Assembly: GCF_002343915.1 (NCBI RefSeq)
Contig: NZ_NETK01000001.1
Span: 8,136,001 to 8,200,000 of the forward strand
DNA from: Nannocystis exedens
Lineage (GTDB): Bacteria > Myxococcota_A > Polyangia > Nannocystales > Nannocystaceae
Length of the DNA stretch: 64,000 bases
Reading direction: 5' to 3'
Below, piece by piece: positions 38,369-47,167 of this stretch; within the stretch, counting starts at the first letter, position 1; the number at the start of each line of letters is the position of its first letter. The notes under the pieces were generated by a model, which did not search any database, was not told where the DNA came from, and worked only from the letters and a program-made list of their open reading frames with translations. The position numbers were made by a program, and so were the translations under genes.

Positions 38369-40021
38369 TCACGGATTGCCGGGCAGACCGAGGCACAAGA
38401 GGCCGCCGTTCTCGACGACGCCGAGCATCGCCACGGCCGAGTTGCCGTCGCCGATGTAGACCCGGCCGCGCGAGACCACCGGACTCGAGACCGCGCGGCC
38501 GGGGAGCTCGACGCGCTTCAGCACGGCGCCGGTCTTCGCGTGCACCGCGTAGAGCGCCCACGCCGGCGGATCGCCCGGAGCCTTCTCTTCGCGCGGCGAC
38601 TGGAAGTACAGCACGTCATGGGCCACGGCGAGGCCGCCGACGATCTCGGAGCCCGGGCGGGACACGCTCCACACCACGTCGCTCCCGTCGGGCGTGAGCG
38701 CCAGGACCTTGCCCTTGAACGCGGTGCTGCCGACCGGGCCGATGCGGTCCAGGCCGTGCTGATAGACGAGGCCGTGGGCCGTCGCCCCGAGGTTCTGAAA
38801 ACCGCCCAGCGCGCTGGCGGTGGCGAGGTGCTGGGTGCGGAGGACGAGCTCGCCCGTCTCGGCGTCGAGCACGTGGTAGGCGCCGGCCTTGTCGCCCGCA
38901 CCGACGACCCGGCCGAGCCCCGGGAGCTTGTAGAGCTTCGGCGAGTCGCCGAAGTCGAGGTCGTGGTAGCGGCCCTCGGGGTCCGGGTTGGGCAGGCCCT
39001 CGGCCCAGACGTCGTCGGCGGTCGCCTGATACGACCAGCGGAGCTCACCGGTGTGCGCGTCGAGGGCGACGATCGAATCGCTGTAGTCGCCGCCGCCGCC
39101 GTCGGGCCGCGGGGAGAAGTTCTGGCCGGTGCCGAAGTACACCGTGTCGGTGTGCTCGTCGTAGGTGGGCTGGCCCCACACGTCGGCGCCCGACGGACCG
39201 AAGGTGAACGGCGCGAGCGAGGCGGGGAGCGCCTGCTGCTCGCCGTCGGGGATGGTACGAAACCGCCACTTCTCCGCGCCGGTGGCGACGTCGAACGCGG
39301 CGACCATGCCGCGGAACGTGCAACAAGGGTAACCCTGCTGGGCCAGGATCAGCCCATAATTCTCGATCGACGAGAAGCCGACGATCAGGGTGTCGCCGGC
39401 GAGCACCATCGAATTGCCGATCACGCCGCCGAGGTCGTGGCCGTCGACGTTCGGCTTCACCCACACGGGCGCGCCGGTCTGGCGGTGCAGCGCGTACAGG
39501 TTGCCGTCCATGTCGCCGAAGATGACGTAGGGCTTGTGGCTCGGGAGCACGGCGGCGCCGACGATCGGCGTGGCGACGGCCTCGATCGGCGAGCCGATCG
39601 GCGACGGCACGACCAGGGACGCGAGCAGCGGGTTCGGCTGCAGCGGCAGGTAGGTCCACGACATGTCGCCGTCACGGTCGATGGCGTAGAAGCGGCCGAG
39701 GTTCGAGCCGACGTAGACCCGATCGTCGAGGACCACCGGCGAGGCGTGGATCGGCCCGACCTCGTGGCCGGCGTCGGCGGCGTCGAACCGCCACTTCACC
39801 TCGAGCGCGCCGACAGTGCTCGGGCGCAGCAGCTTCTCGCCGTCGTTGTAGCCGCTGCCGCGCGCGTCGTGGAGGGCCATCGCCCAGTCCTTCTTCGCGG
39901 CCGGCGATCCGTGAGACCCCGAGGCCCCGCGCAATTCAGTCGGGTCCGCATCTTCCATACAGGCCACGAATGCGGCCATGAGGACGATGACGCCGATTTT
40001 CAGGAATGTGCGTATTTCCAT
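38369..40021 (-). CDS. PQQ-type beta-propeller lipoprotein
   Basis: A 550-residue secreted protein. The N-terminus MEIRTFLKIGVIVLMAAFVAC is a lipoprotein-like signal (lipobox FVAC, slightly non-canonical). The rest is built of PQQ/BamB-like blades: VGSNLGRFYAIDRDGDMSW, GNLYALHRQTGAPVW, VAAFDVATGAEKWRF, IVALDAHTGELRWSY, YHVLDAETGELVLR and ALYAVHAKTGAVLKRV. No methanol-dehydrogenase Cys-Cys pair or clear catalytic Asp is seen (an adjoining PCC exists at GYPCCTF), so quinoprotein activity is uncertain. The ATG at 40021 follows GTGGGGGTATC. Confidence 0.82.
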   Translation of the reverse strand: MEIRTFLKIGVIVLMAAFVACMEDADPTELRGASGSHGSPAAKKDWAMALHDARGSGYNDGEKLLRPSTVGALEVKWRFDAADAGHEVGPIHASPVVLDDRVYVGSNLGRFYAIDRDGDMSWTYLPLQPNPLLASLVVPSPIGSPIEAVATPIVGAAVLPSHKPYVIFGDMDGNLYALHRQTGAPVWVKPNVDGHDLGGVIGNSMVLAGDTLIVGFSSIENYGLILAQQGYPCCTFRGMVAAFDVATGAEKWRFRTIPDGEQQALPASLAPFTFGPSGADVWGQPTYDEHTDTVYFGTGQNFSPRPDGGGGDYSDSIVALDAHTGELRWSYQATADDVWAEGLPNPDPEGRYHDLDFGDSPKLYKLPGLGRVVGAGDKAGAYHVLDAETGELVLRTQHLATASALGGFQNLGATAHGLVYQHGLDRIGPVGSTAFKGKVLALTPDGSDVVWSVSRPGSEIVGGLAVAHDVLYFQSPREEKAPGDPPAWALYAVHAKTGAVLKRVELPGRAVSSPVVSRGRVYIGDGNSAVAMLGVVENGGLLCLGLPGNP

Positions 40022-40369
40022 GATACCCCCACGTGGAAACAATGCCGCGATACACCCCATCGCGGCGCACCACCGTGGCACGTCACGACATTCTCGCGAT
40101 TGAACAGCATAGAAGGGCGCAGACGGCCGCGCAAGCGCGCCGCCACGCTCCGGTGGACGACAATGCGAGGACCTGCGTTCAGATGCACCACGGGAGACGC
40201 GGCCGGTCGCCGCTTCGTGGGCCTGACTCATGGTCGGCACGAGCCGCATCCGCCGACCGATGATTCGCGGACCCGGGAGAGAGCGGATCGCCGCGCCAGT
40301 CGAGCTGCACGAGGTAGCGCTCGATCAGCGGCACCGGGACGAACCCCTGGCCGGTCAGACGGCACGAGC
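40022..40369. other. Intergenic, nothing recognised
   Basis: About 350 bases upstream of the PQQ-type gene. AT-richer bases near 40040-40110 may hold its promoter, but no clear element is visible. No protein-like frame. Confidence 0.35.
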
Positions 40370-40515
40370 TCGGGGTCGTCGGCGAGATCGCGGAGGACCA
40401 CAGTGCTGCAGCCCTGGCCTTCGGCGGCCTCGCCCTCGACCCGGCCAGCGGCCGCATCGCCATCGTCGGGCAGTTCCGCGGCGCCACCGACCTCGGTGCC
40501 GGGCGCGGCCTGACG
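40370..40515 (+). pseudogene. SBBP/NHL-like propeller scrap
   Basis: A short frame reads FGGLALDPASGRIAIVGQFR followed by GATDLGAGRG, the style of SBBP or similar repeats in secreted myxobacterial proteins. It runs straight into the IS630 remnant, which probably inserted here. Confidence 0.45.
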
Positions 40516-40882
40516 CGACGCTCGCCGAGTTGTGCTTCGCGCTGCAAGTGCGGGCCGGGGTCCAGGTCAGCCGGTCCACATGTGCCGCGAGCTTACGGAG
40601 CTCGGCTTCACGAGAAAAAAAATCGCTGATGACCGTCAAGGGCGGCACGACGGCCAGAGTCTTCCTCGAGTTCATCGACAAGCACCTGGCGCCCAAGCTC
40701 CGTCTGGGCGACATCGTGGTGATGGACAACCTCGGAGCCCATCACGCAACGGGCGTCCGTGAGCGCATCGAGGCGCGCGGCGCGACGGTCGTCTACCAGC
40801 CGCCGTACTCGCCCGACCTCAACCCCATCGAGCTCGCCTGGGCGAAAATCAAGACCGCCCTTCGCGAGCGCGGGCCCTACGT
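40516..40882 (+). pseudogene. IS630-family transposase remnant, internally deleted
   Basis: Frames shift several times. RAGVQVSRST, then (another frame) ELTELGFTRKK, then TTARVFLEFIDKHLAPKLRL, VVMDNLGAHHATG and PPYSPDLNPIELAWAKIKTA. The last two carry the second Asp and the Glu of the DDE triad. The segment with the first Asp is missing, so the enzyme is dead. Confidence 0.75.
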
Positions 40883-41253
40883 CGGGATGACCCAGGCGCA
40901 CGTCTTCAACGACTACACGCGGGTCACCGCGCGGACCGGTCACATCGGCAACGGCATCTCGCTGCGGGACAACGCGCAGGTCCGGATCGGCCATTGCTAC
41001 TTCGATCACAGCCTGCTCGAGGGCGAGGGGATGAGCCCGTCGATCCCGACCATCACCGGATACTCGAGCGCGGTCGGCGGGCCGGGGGTCGTCACCAACG
41101 CCGAGAGCAACATCTTCGTCAAGACGGTGGAGCCCCTGATTCGAGACGCCGCCCGGGGACTTCACCCCGCCGTATTCCTACTCGCCGATCCCCGCGGAGG
41201 ACGTGCCTGCGGTCGTCTCCGCCGGCGCGGGCGCGACCCTGCAGATCGAATGA
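40883..41253 (+). pseudogene. Pectate-lyase-like protein, C-terminal remnant
   Basis: Directly fused after the IS630 remnant, the frame reads HVFNDYTRVTARTGHIGNGI and NAQVRIGHCYFDHS, the right-handed beta-helix rungs of PL1 pectate lyases. After a frameshift near 41130 the plus strand gives PPYSYSPIPAEDVPAVVSAG followed by AGATLQIE and TGA at 41251, the typical end of that family. The catalytic N-terminal half is gone. Confidence 0.6.
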
Positions 41254-41371
41254 TTCGCGGCGCGCCGAAACCCGGCCGGGCGCGCGACGGTCCGCGCGCC
41301 CGGCGCGAGCGAGACGAGCGCCGCGCGAGCGAGCGCTTGACCGGGCGTGCAGCCGCGGGCACCGTCGCCGC

Positions 41372-42460
41372 ATGCGTGATTTGAAATTCTCGGTCTGTCT
41401 GATCGCTGCCCTGATCGGTGCGTGCGGCGACAGCGGCCGCGCGATGGACAGCGCCGGGGCCACGGACGGGCCCGGCGTCTCGACGGCCGCCCCTGGCGGC
41501 TCGACCGGCCCCACGCCCACGACCTCCGACGGCTCGACCGTCGGCCAGGGGGGCGACGCCTCGACCTCGACCACCGGCAGCGTCGACGAGCCGACCGCCG
41601 CGAGCACGACGCCCGAGCCCGCGACGAGCAGCACCGGGCCGGTGAGCGCCGGCGAGTCGAGCGGATCGAGCGACACCGGCGAACACGGGTGCGTCATCGG
41701 CGACGTCGAGGACACGCTCGCCTTCACGTACACCAAGTCGATCGACCTCGCGCCGATCGACACGATCCAGGCCTCGTTCTACAACCAGGACGCCCAGGAG
41801 ATCGTGTTCTTCTCGTACTTCGGGCCGGGCCGCCGCTACAGCCTCGACGGCACGCCGCTCGGCGACGTCATGGCCCCGCCCGAGGCCCTGCCCGCCCTCG
41901 ACGGCGCCAGCTTCGACCAGATCAAGCGCGTCGGCATGCTCATCACCCAGGGCTGCGCGGTCGTCGACATCGACCCGGTGACGATGGAGACGCTCGAGGT
42001 CCTCCAGCTCGACGTGGTCAAGTTCGGCCTCCAGACCTGCGCCGGGGTCGCGATCGGCGTCGACGGCAGCATGTATGTGACCAGCTTCTTCACCGACGAG
42101 GTCGTCGTGATGACCCGCGACGGCCAGACCGAGCTCGACCGCATCGACCTCGCGGCCGTCGGCCTGCCGCGCCCCGACGGCATCAGTCTGATCGCGGGCA
42201 GCGACAACTTCCTGGTCCTCAGCACGACGGGGATCCAGTCCGCGATCCTCACGCCGAAGGGCGAGGTCATCGTCGGCCCGGCCCCGACGGGTCAGGGCCT
42301 GCCGCCGATGATCGGCGGCGGGATCACCAACCCCGACGCGGTCCTGACCGTCTGCGGCAACGGCCACGCCTGGCTGTGCGACGAGTACGGCACCCTGTGC
42401 CACGACTACGTGCCGATGGACGGCGACAAGGACGCGTGCGCCTGCACGATCCCGCAGTGA
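41372..42460 (+). CDS. Lipoprotein with Ser/Thr linker and propeller-like domain
   Basis: A 362-residue lipoprotein. The signal MRDLKFSVCLIAALIGAC has a canonical lipobox (LIGAC). Residues 25-105 are Ser/Thr/Gly/Pro-rich. The C-terminal domain has repeated short strands with D/G turns (for example SLDGTPLGDV, VDIDPVTMETLEV, VVVMTRDGQTELDRID) that resemble a six- or seven-bladed propeller of the NHL or SdiA-regulated type. Paired Cys occur near the end (CDEYGTLCHDY, ACACTIPQ). Function unknown; surface location inferred. Confidence 0.75.
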   Translation: MRDLKFSVCLIAALIGACGDSGRAMDSAGATDGPGVSTAAPGGSTGPTPTTSDGSTVGQGGDASTSTTGSVDEPTAASTTPEPATSSTGPVSAGESSGSSDTGEHGCVIGDVEDTLAFTYTKSIDLAPIDTIQASFYNQDAQEIVFFSYFGPGRRYSLDGTPLGDVMAPPEALPALDGASFDQIKRVGMLITQGCAVVDIDPVTMETLEVLQLDVVKFGLQTCAGVAIGVDGSMYVTSFFTDEVVVMTRDGQTELDRIDLAAVGLPRPDGISLIAGSDNFLVLSTTGIQSAILTPKGEVIVGPAPTGQGLPPMIGGGITNPDAVLTVCGNGHAWLCDEYGTLCHDYVPMDGDKDACACTIPQ

Positions 42461-42475
42461 CCTCCGCGCCGGCGC

Positions 42476-43326
42476 TCACTCGCAGGGCGTCTCACCCGGC
42501 GTGAAGCACGCGCACGCCGGCGGCGCCGACGGGTCGCTGCAAGACTCCCAGCCGAGCGGCGGCTCGGTGTAGGTCGCGCTGAAGACCATGACCTCACCGG
42601 TCTCGACCTTGAACATCGCGCTCGGGTCCCCGCCTGCGCCCGTCGCGTCGTTCGGCTGCCACACGCAGAGCTGCTGCCCCGGGGTGCAGGTGCAGGTGTC
42701 GCCCGTGAGCGTCAGCAGCACGCCGTCGAACTCGAAGGCGTGGCACTGCGCCGCGAGGCACGCCTCCACGGTGTCGAACGCCGGGCAGAGCGCCGGCGGG
42801 GAGTCGGCCCGCGGCACGCAATAGCGGCCCTCGCAGTCGTCGGTCGAGCTGCACCCGCACTCGCCGCGATCGAACTCCTCGCACTCGAAGTTGCTCGACA
42901 CGCAGCCGCCCCAGTCGCTCGCCGCGAAGCAGCGCTCGTCGGGCGCGCAGTCGCTGTCGTCGCGGCACGTCGCCCGCAGGCAGCCCGACGCGTCGAAGGC
43001 GCTGAACAGGCCGCCGCAGAACTCGCTGTCGTCGGGACAATCGAAGGGCTCGCTGCAGAAGAACGAACCGTTCGCCGGGCAGTTTCCCGGCCCCGGGCCC
43101 GTCTCCCCCGGCCCGTCTCTCCCGGATCGACGGGCTTGGTCGTGGTGACCTCGGTCGTCGCGGCCTCGGTCGTCGCGGCCTCGGTCGTCGCGGCCTCGGT
43201 CGTCGCGCTCTCGGTCGTCGCGCTCTCGGTCGCGCCCGCGGTCGGGTCCTCGCCGACGGGCTTCGAGGCGATGCACGCCGCGAGGACGAGCGAGCAGGGA
43301 AGACAAGCCAGGTGCTCGAAGTGCAT
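42476..43326 (-). pseudogene. Cys-rich lipoprotein gene with a frameshift
   Basis: The gene starts with ATG at 43326 after AAGGAGCTCACGAC and encodes a lipoprotein signal (lipobox LVLAAC) and a Thr-rich linker of TTE(A/S)A repeats. Near 43110-43125 the frame is lost; one added base in the run GGGCCGGGGG would restore PGETGPGETGPGPG and join it to a second frame. That frame encodes about 215 residues with more than 20 Cys (for example CGGLFSAFDASGCLRATC, DEC-type pairs) and ends at 42476. The break is in a GC homopolymer, so a sequencing error is as likely as a real mutation. Confidence 0.7.
43141..43240. repeat. Six near-identical 15-bp tandem repeats
   Basis: The unit GTCGTCGCGGCCTCG (with GCGCTCTCG variants) repeats about six times and encodes the ATTEA/ATTES linker of the lipoprotein. 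Such repeats are prone to length change by slippage. Confidence 0.8.
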
Positions 43327-43463
43327 GTCGTGAGCTCCTTACAGCCTCCATTCCCCGGCTCGCCGGCGGTCCGTCACCGCGCCGAAAAAATCTTCGCGCC
43401 GCCCCGGCCCGCGCGTTCGCGAGCGATCGCCCGCGCACGGACCCGACGGTCCGCCCTGGCGCG

Positions 43464-43883
43464 ATGGGGGGCTGGATGGATGTGAGGCTGATGCTCGAGC
43501 GTGAACCGGCGGGCGCGTGGATCAGACTGGCCCGGGCGTCGATCGTTCACCCGCACATGGAGGGCGCGGTGCGCAGTCTCGGATGGCCCCGGGGACAGAT
43601 TGCGGACTGGCGCTTCCCGCCGACGCCGGGGTGTCGGGGACTGCATGTCCACGAGTACGCCGACCGCTGGGAGGCGCACGTCGATCGCGTCCATCCCGCC
43701 TGCGATCCGCTCGGGCACCTCCAGCACGATGCGCCGCAGATCCTCATCGGCGGGGGCGCGCTCGTTGGCGGCCTCCTCGGCCTGCTTCTCGTTCGCCGCC
43801 AAGGACGGGGCCTCGCCATGGGAACCACGGCGGGGGCGCTCGTCAGGCTCGCCCTCGTCTCGGCCCGCTCGTCGCGAACATGA
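43464..43883 (+). CDS. Unknown protein with one membrane segment, 139 aa
   Basis: A 139-residue protein. Residues about 1-90 are soluble and His-rich (LHVHEYADRWEAHVDRVHP); a hydrophobic stretch (ILIGGGALVGGLLGLLL) lies near residue 92-108, followed by a basic tail. An ATG at 43476 after GGGGGG is an alternative start. The stop overlaps the next start as ATGA (43880-43883), so it is co-translated with the M15 peptidase and may assist it at the membrane. Confidence 0.6.
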   Translation: MGGWMDVRLMLEREPAGAWIRLARASIVHPHMEGAVRSLGWPRGQIADWRFPPTPGCRGLHVHEYADRWEAHVDRVHPACDPLGHLQHDAPQILIGGGALVGGLLGLLLVRRQGRGLAMGTTAGALVRLALVSARSSRT

Positions 43884-44398
43884 GCGCCACGCGTCCATCA
43901 CGATGGATCCGCGCCACGGGGGCTGTTGTGCTTGTTGGCGCGGCAGGCGTCGGTCTTCACCGACTGGTGCGCCGGTGGGAAGCGACCCACCCGCGCCCGG
44001 CGGTCGGCTACGTTGACGGCAAGCCGATCGCGCTACAGGTCGTCGAGCTCGACGGCAAGCCGGTCGAGGTGACGACCGCCGCGGCGTTGGGACGCATGCG
44101 CGAGGCGGCGGCGAGAGACGGCGTGCAGCTGGAGAACGTCGGCGGCTTCCGCACGATGGAGGAGCAATCACGCCTCCGCGAGTGCTACGTGACGTGCAGC
44201 TGCAACAACTGCAACTACGCCGAGGCGCCCGGCCACAGTCAGCACCAGTCCGGCCGCGCGCTCGATCTCAACGCGAGGGCGCCCGGCGTCTTCGCGTGGC
44301 TGTCGGCGCACGCCGCCGAGCACGGGTTCTACAACACGGTCCCCGGCGAGCCGTGGCACTGGGAGTTTTGGGCAACGGGTGCAGGACAAATCGTGTAG
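43880..44398 (+). CDS. M15B (VanY/DacB-like) D-Ala-D-Ala carboxypeptidase
   Basis: A 172-residue membrane-anchored zinc peptidase. One N-terminal helix (ATGAVVLVGAAGVGL) precedes the catalytic domain. Zinc ligands are visible: SQHQSGRALDLN (SxHxxGxAxD, His and Asp) and GEPWHWEFW (catalytic Glu and His of WHWE). GGFRTMEEQSRL carries the substrate Arg. An unusual Cys cluster (CYVTCSCNNCNY) is inserted before the zinc motif, perhaps disulphide-bonded. It trims peptidoglycan peptides. The ATG overlaps the preceding stop. The 260 bases that follow hold no gene. Confidence 0.85.
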   Translation: MSATRPSRWIRATGAVVLVGAAGVGLHRLVRRWEATHPRPAVGYVDGKPIALQVVELDGKPVEVTTAAALGRMREAAARDGVQLENVGGFRTMEEQSRLRECYVTCSCNNCNYAEAPGHSQHQSGRALDLNARAPGVFAWLSAHAAEHGFYNTVPGEPWHWEFWATGAGQIV

Positions 44399-44658
44399 CT
44401 GCCGACACCGCCGCCGGCGGCGACACCGGCGGGCGGCCGCTCGTCGGCTACATCCGGGCCACCACCTCGACCGACCGGGCCGGTGGCCGGGCTCGCGCCC
44501 GACCTCGGTCGAGGGAAGCGCGAGGACGGCGGCGATCTGCTGCCACGTGCCGTCGGCGCACCAGCCGTGCGCGGGGTCCGCACGCACGGAGTCCACGGGT
44601 CTCGCGCGTCTCACCGGTCGCTTCCGCTGCGCGCGGAAAAGAAGGTACGATCGACCAG

Positions 44659-45990
44659 GTGTCACCCTCTTTCGTGCCCGAGCTCCGCGGTCTGACGCGC
44701 CACGGCAACACCCTGGCGTTGATGCTCGACACGGACCGGTTCATGACCCGCGCATTCGCCCGCGGTGATGCGGTGCGAGCGCGGTTCGGCGGTGACCAGG
44801 TCGTCCTCGTGCGGTCGCCGGAGCTGACCGAGCAGGTGCTCGTGAGTCACGGCCGCAGCTTCATGAAGGACCGTATCACCCGCGACCTCGCCGCGCTGCT
44901 CGGCGAGGGGCTGCTGGTCAGCGACGGCGAGCCCTGGCGCCGTCACCGCCGGCTCGCCCAGCCGGCGTTTCACCGCGAGCGGATCGCCGGTTATGCCGGG
45001 CAGATGGTCGAGACGGCGCGGCGTCATGCGGCCACATGGCGCGAAGGACAGGCCGTGGACCTATTCGCGCTGTTGATGCGACTGACCCGCGACGTCGTCA
45101 CCGCGACCCTGCTCCGCGGCAGTCCCGTGCAGGACGCCGACGAGTTCGGCGAAGCCCTCGAGACGCTGATGGCCCGCTACGCCGACTGGCGCCACGCGGT
45201 GTTTCCCTGGCTGGCCCGGCTCCCGCTGCCGGAGAACCGCCGGTTCGCGGCGGCGCGCCAGCGGCTGTACGCGCAGATCGACGCCGTCATCGCCGAACGG
45301 CGGCGCAGCGGGTGCGACGACCGCGGCGACCTGCTCGGGATGTTGATGGCGGCGCGCGACGAGGATCCCGCGCAGATGAGCGACGAGCAGCTGCGCGCCG
45401 AGGTTCTGATCTTCTACCTCGCCGGGCACGAGACCGTTGCGATGGCGTTGTCGTGGGCGTTCGCGCTGCTGTCGCGGCGGCCGGACGCGTGGGACCTGCT
45501 GACGCGCGAGGTGGACGCGGTGCTCGGCACGCGCGACGCCACCGCCGAGGACGTACCGAAGCTCGTGTACACCGAGTCGGTGATCCTCGAGTCGATGCGC
45601 CTGTACCCGCCGGTGTGGACGATCGGCCGCGAGGCGCTCGAGGACGTCGCGCTCGACGGACTGACGCTGGCCCGCGGGACGCAGGTGTGGATCGTGCAAT
45701 GGGCGGCGCACCGCAACCCGCGCTATTTCCCGCAGCCGCTCGCGTTCCTGCCCGAGCGCTGGAAGGGCGATCTCAAGGCCGGGCTGCCGCGGTTCGCCTA
45801 CTTCCCGTTCGGCGGCGGGCCGCGGCAGTGCATCGGCAGCGGCTTTGCGATGCTCGAGGCCGTGCTGGTCCTGGCGACGCTGGTCCAGCGCTGGCGCCCG
45901 GAGATCGCGCCGCGCGACCAGCCGACGCCGCTGTTCTCGATCACGCTCCGCCCGAGCGGCCCCGTACGGGCCCGCTTGCGGGCCCGTTGA
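44659..45990 (+). CDS. Cytochrome P450
   Basis: A 443-residue soluble P450. The I helix has AGHETVAMAL (acid-alcohol pair region), the K helix has ESVILESMRLYPP (ExxR), and the heme loop is FPFGGGPRQCIG with Cys391 as the iron ligand. The fold order is that of bacterial CYP102/CYP110-like fatty-acid or terpene hydroxylases. No reductase or ferredoxin gene adjoins. A GTG at 44659 is used because WRRHRRLAQPAFH then falls at the usual distance; no clear ribosome site supports it. It converges with a fatty-acid desaturase. Confidence 0.9.
   Translation: MSPSFVPELRGLTRHGNTLALMLDTDRFMTRAFARGDAVRARFGGDQVVLVRSPELTEQVLVSHGRSFMKDRITRDLAALLGEGLLVSDGEPWRRHRRLAQPAFHRERIAGYAGQMVETARRHAATWREGQAVDLFALLMRLTRDVVTATLLRGSPVQDADEFGEALETLMARYADWRHAVFPWLARLPLPENRRFAAARQRLYAQIDAVIAERRRSGCDDRGDLLGMLMAARDEDPAQMSDEQLRAEVLIFYLAGHETVAMALSWAFALLSRRPDAWDLLTREVDAVLGTRDATAEDVPKLVYTESVILESMRLYPPVWTIGREALEDVALDGLTLARGTQVWIVQWAAHRNPRYFPQPLAFLPERWKGDLKAGLPRFAYFPFGGGPRQCIGSGFAMLEAVLVLATLVQRWRPEIAPRDQPTPLFSITLRPSGPVRARLRAR
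45967..45986. terminator. Stem-loop at the end of the P450 gene
   Basis: A perfect 9-bp stem CGGGCCCGC-TT-GCGGGCCCG covers the last codons of the P450 gene, before the stop, between convergent genes. No U tract follows, so termination strength is uncertain. Confidence 0.4.
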
Positions 45991-46068
45991 CGAACGCCGG
46001 CGAGCGCGAGCGGTGGAGCCGCTGCTCATCGGCGTGTCGACCCGCAAGTGCCAGCGCTCGCCCCACCG

Positions 46069-46992
46069 TCATCGGCCTGCGCGACGCTCCGGCGGCGTCC
46101 GCCACAGCTCCTTGATCAGGGCGAGATGCCAGCGCAGGTACGACGGCGACGAGTTGACCACGCGGTCGCCCAGCGCGGCCCGGATCCGGTGCTGGCGGTG
46201 GTACGGGACGCCCGGGAGGAGGTGGTGCTCGGCATGGAAGTTGTTCTCCCAGTAGAGGTAGCTGAAGAGCCGGTTGGACACGGTGGACCGGGAGGCGCCG
46301 AGGGGCTCGGGCACCCGGGGGCAGCCGTAGTGCTCGGGCAGGGCGGTGAGCGTGAAGACCGGCGACATCAGCAGCACGGGCACGCCCCACAGCAGCAGCA
46401 CCAACCGGGGCGCGGCCACGGCCGCGGCGACCAGGCCCGCCGTCACCGTCAGCACCAACAGGGCGTCGAGGCGGACGGCGCGGCGCTGGCGACGGGTACG
46501 GACGAACCCGGGGAAGCGGCCGACGAGGGCGAAGAGCGACAGCTTCCACATTTGAAACAACATGACCAGGCCGGTGAAGGGCGCGGCGGCGAGGTATTCC
46601 CACACGGAATGGAATTCGGCCTGCGGCTCGGGGTCGCCCGCGAGTCGCGTCCAGCGGTGGTGCTCCAGATGAAACGCCTTGTACAGGGAGAAATTGAGCG
46701 GGAGCAAGAGGCACCACAGCTCGGCCAGCGCGCGGTTGAGACCCTTGTGCCGGGCCAGGTTGCCGTGCACCCCCTCGTGCGAGGCAGATAGCGCGCCGTT
46801 GAGGACGACCGCCTCCGCCCCCCAGACCACGACCCACACCACGGGATGGGAGGCCCACAGGGCGACGAGCGACGCCGTGACGCAGCCCCCGAGAATCACC
46901 GCCGTCCGCACAAGCGAGGGCAGGGCAGTGGCTCGCTGCAGCTGCTCCGCCTCGACCAAGGATTGGATATCCGCGGGAATGCGAATGCTCAT
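46069..46992 (-). CDS. Membrane fatty acid desaturase
   Basis: A 307-residue di-iron desaturase. The three His boxes are SHEGVHG (HxxxH), HLEHHRW (HxxHH) and HAEHHLL (HxxHH), with hydrophobic pairs around residues 30-70 and 170-215. It inserts a double bond in membrane lipid acyl chains, using an outside electron donor. The ATG at 46992 after GAGGGAGCCTTGTC is chosen over an upstream GTG-type start. The neighbouring P450 could act on related lipids, but they are convergent, not co-transcribed. Confidence 0.9.
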   Translation of the reverse strand: MSIRIPADIQSLVEAEQLQRATALPSLVRTAVILGGCVTASLVALWASHPVVWVVVWGAEAVVLNGALSASHEGVHGNLARHKGLNRALAELWCLLLPLNFSLYKAFHLEHHRWTRLAGDPEPQAEFHSVWEYLAAAPFTGLVMLFQMWKLSLFALVGRFPGFVRTRRQRRAVRLDALLVLTVTAGLVAAAVAAPRLVLLLWGVPVLLMSPVFTLTALPEHYGCPRVPEPLGASRSTVSNRLFSYLYWENNFHAEHHLLPGVPYHRQHRIRAALGDRVVNSSPSYLRWHLALIKELWRTPPERRAGR

Positions 46993-47167
46993 GACAAGGC
47001 TCCCTCGAGTCGCGCCCACGATACGGAAGACGACCACGGAGGGCGACCACGAAGGGCGACTCCGCGATCCGGCTCCGCGACCGGGCGTAGGGATGGAGAC
47101 AGCCGGCCGGAGGGCCTACCCGAGCTCGCTGACGACCGCCGGCGAGCGCAGCGACAGGGCGGTTCCG

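Noticed and set aside
43141-43240. CRISPR-like short repeats
   Set aside because: Repeats are contiguous 15-mers without spacers and encode a peptide linker.
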